Shown one piece after another: positions 54,059 through 55,125 of a stretch of DNA of 55,125 nt; position 1 is the stretch's first letter, and the number at the start of each line of letters is the position of its first letter. This stretch comes from Pelomonas sp052436255 (GTDB lineage Bacteria > Pseudomonadota > Gammaproteobacteria > Burkholderiales > Burkholderiaceae_C). The DNA lies in assembly GCA_052436255.1 (NCBI GenBank), contig JBQVNP010000015.1, positions 1-55,125 of the forward strand. Direction: 5' to 3'. The position numbers were made by a program, and so were the translations under genes. The notes under the pieces are model-generated. The model did no database searches. It saw only the letters and a list, made by a program, of their open reading frames with translations, and had not been told where the DNA came from.

Positions 54059-54750
54059 CAGTCGTCGTTTCTGGCGGCGCGCGCTTCGGCCAGGGCCGGC
54101 GCGGCAAAGGGGTCGGTGGTGCGGGCCAGCACGTCGGCCAGCGCGCCGTCCAGAATGCGCGGCGCGAGCTGGTCGTAGTCCAGCAGCAGGTCCAGCAGTG
54201 GCCCTTCGGCAATGTCCTCGCCCTTGCGCGTGATGAAACCGTGGCGCTCCAGCAGCTTGAGGTTGCCGTCCAGCCGGGTCTTCTTGCCGAGCTGGTCGCC
54301 AAAGTCGGCCAGCAGGCTGCGGTAGCTCAGCAGCGGCGACACGCTGGCCGCGGTCGGCAGCGGCTTGGCGGCGGCGAACATCTCGCCCTGGTTGTCGCCT
54401 GCGTCTTCACTGCGGGCCAGTTGCCGCTGGCGCTTCGGTAAAACGATCAGGCTCCACAGCACGACCAGCAGCGACACGCCATCGCGCGGCAGCTCCAGGT
54501 TGTTGTTCGCGGCCAGACCCGTCTCGCCAAACACCGCACTCTCGGCCGGGCGCAGCAGCGCCACGGTGACGTGGTCGGCATAGACGTTGTCCACCAGCCG
54601 CAGGCCGACGCCAGCCAGGCGCTCGGTCACCGCAGTCCACAGTTCCGCGTCGATCAGCGCGCGCTTGACCAGCGGATGACTACGCGCTAACCAGCGGCGG
54701 GCCAGCAGCTGGGCCGCGAGCGAGGCGGCATCGTCGAAGTTCGGGTTCAT
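54058..54750 (-). CDS. jetB: JetB, MukE-like winged-helix subunit
   Basis: A 230-residue MukE/KITE-type protein: winged-helix pattern (FGDQLGKKTRLDGNLKLLERHGFITRKGEDIAEGPLLDLLLDYDQL) and N-terminal NVYADHVTVALLRP. It would bind the kleisin JetA. Its ATG overlaps the jetA stop (ATGA) and its stop shares a base with the jetC ATG. Identified mainly by position and size in the four-gene operon. Confidence 0.75.
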   Translation of the reverse strand: MNPNFDDAASLAAQLLARRWLARSHPLVKRALIDAELWTAVTERLAGVGLRLVDNVYADHVTVALLRPAESAVFGETGLAANNNLELPRDGVSLLVVLWSLIVLPKRQRQLARSEDAGDNQGEMFAAAKPLPTAASVSPLLSYRSLLADFGDQLGKKTRLDGNLKLLERHGFITRKGEDIAEGPLLDLLLDYDQLAPRILDGALADVLARTTDPFAAPALAEARAARNDD

Positions 54751-55125
54751 GGGGTCTCTTTGATCAGCGCGCCCTGGCTCATCCAGCGCACGTACTCGTC
54801 ATCAATCTCGCCCTGCTCCGCCGCCCAGCGCACGCGCCAGGGCTGGCGGGCCATGTCGCCGGTGGCGCCCTGCAGGTGGCGGGCCTGCTCGTCGCCCAGC
54901 AGCGGCAGCAGCTGGGCGCGGTAGGCGGCACGGGCATAGCTGCCGCCCAGCACGGCCGGGGCGACGGGCTGCTCGGTGAGGCCGGCCTCGGTCCAGCCGT
55001 TCAGCAGCTGCTGCATCAGGCCCATCTCCGGCGGCAGGCTCATCACGGCAAGCTCGCCCGGCGGCGCCGCCACCGCCGCGGGCAGGCCCTCGGGCGCGGC
55101 GGCCACTGGCCGGTCACGCTCGAAC
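54747..55125 (-). CDS. jetA: JetA, MukF-like kleisin, 5' part outside window
   Basis: The frame runs open to the window edge, so this is the C-terminal 125 or so residues. It is rich in acidic and Gln/Leu residues (GLMQQLLNGWTEAGLTEQP, YARAAYRAQLLPLLGDEQ, EIDDEYVRWMSQG). Kleisin C-termini bind the ATPase. Assigned from its order before jetB, jetC and jetD; there is no direct motif evidence. Confidence 0.65.
   Translation of the reverse strand, partial: FERDRPVAAAPEGLPAAVAAPPGELAVMSLPPEMGLMQQLLNGWTEAGLTEQPVAPAVLGGSYARAAYRAQLLPLLGDEQARHLQGATGDMARQPWRVRWAAEQGEIDDEYVRWMSQGALIKETP

Overview
The window is very GC-rich, densely packed bacterial chromosome. Gene content suggests a betaproteobacterium of the Burkholderiales, near the Rubrivivax/Leptothrix/Roseateles group: a CzcI-like copper/cobalt leader gene, cynS beside a nitrate/cyanate-type ABC transporter, a BAC-ordered mod operon with ModE, cysTWA, a NarL-type two-component pair, gluQ, and a TIGR02999-type ECF sigma factor next to a Ser/Thr kinase. 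No phage, transposase, rRNA, tRNA or CRISPR array was found. The taxonomic placement is inference.

Layout. (1) 1-4984: a periplasmic copper-handling cassette on the + strand: CzcI-like tail, small secreted protein, TolC-family lipoprotein, Tat-exported multicopper oxidase, cupredoxin, CusF-like protein and an unknown Cys/His protein. (2) 5142-13032: a small AAA protein with a broken P-loop, a membrane diguanylate cyclase, a K+ channel with a C-terminal zinc ribbon, ExoD, a Bax-inhibitor-1 protein, a putative Na+/H+ antiporter and a secreted protein with three CX10C repeats. (3) 13107-17585: envelope-stress-like small genes (two BON-domain proteins, small membrane and secreted proteins), two response regulators and a DedA-rhodanese fusion. 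(4) 17608-20706: the molybdate operon modB-modA-modC-modE behind a Mo-box-like palindrome. (5) 20819-26551: a membrane-anchored MutS-like ATPase, then on the - strand a nitrate/cyanate ABC transporter with cyanase and a DUF1348 protein. (6) 26753-32528: two small DUF proteins, a FadE-like acyl-CoA dehydrogenase, a 2-keto-4-pentenoate-hydratase-like protein and a two-component system. (7) 32633-38865: sulfate transport (sbp, cysT, cysW, cysA, and a second sbp beyond a dienelactone hydrolase). (8) 38936-44023: flavodoxin-like protein, pirin and a divergent LysR regulator, gluQ, an ankyrin protein, a double FKBP and a PilZ protein. (9) 44057-48536: a degenerate GGDEF protein, ECF sigma factor, Ser/Thr kinase and a small unknown protein. 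(10) 48568-55125, all on the - strand: a Wadjet (JetABCD) anti-plasmid operon cut by the window edge, a thioesterase coupled to its last gene, and a ParD-like antitoxin gene overlapping map behind two palindromic operators.

The most unusual signal is a family of three long palindromes (28-bp arms: a GCAACC head followed by three CACAGAG units). Each lies 9-16 nt after a stop codon inside an ABC-transporter operon for a small anion: molybdate, nitrate/cyanate and sulfate. They look like intercistronic REP-type hairpins that could set the ratio of upstream to downstream gene product.
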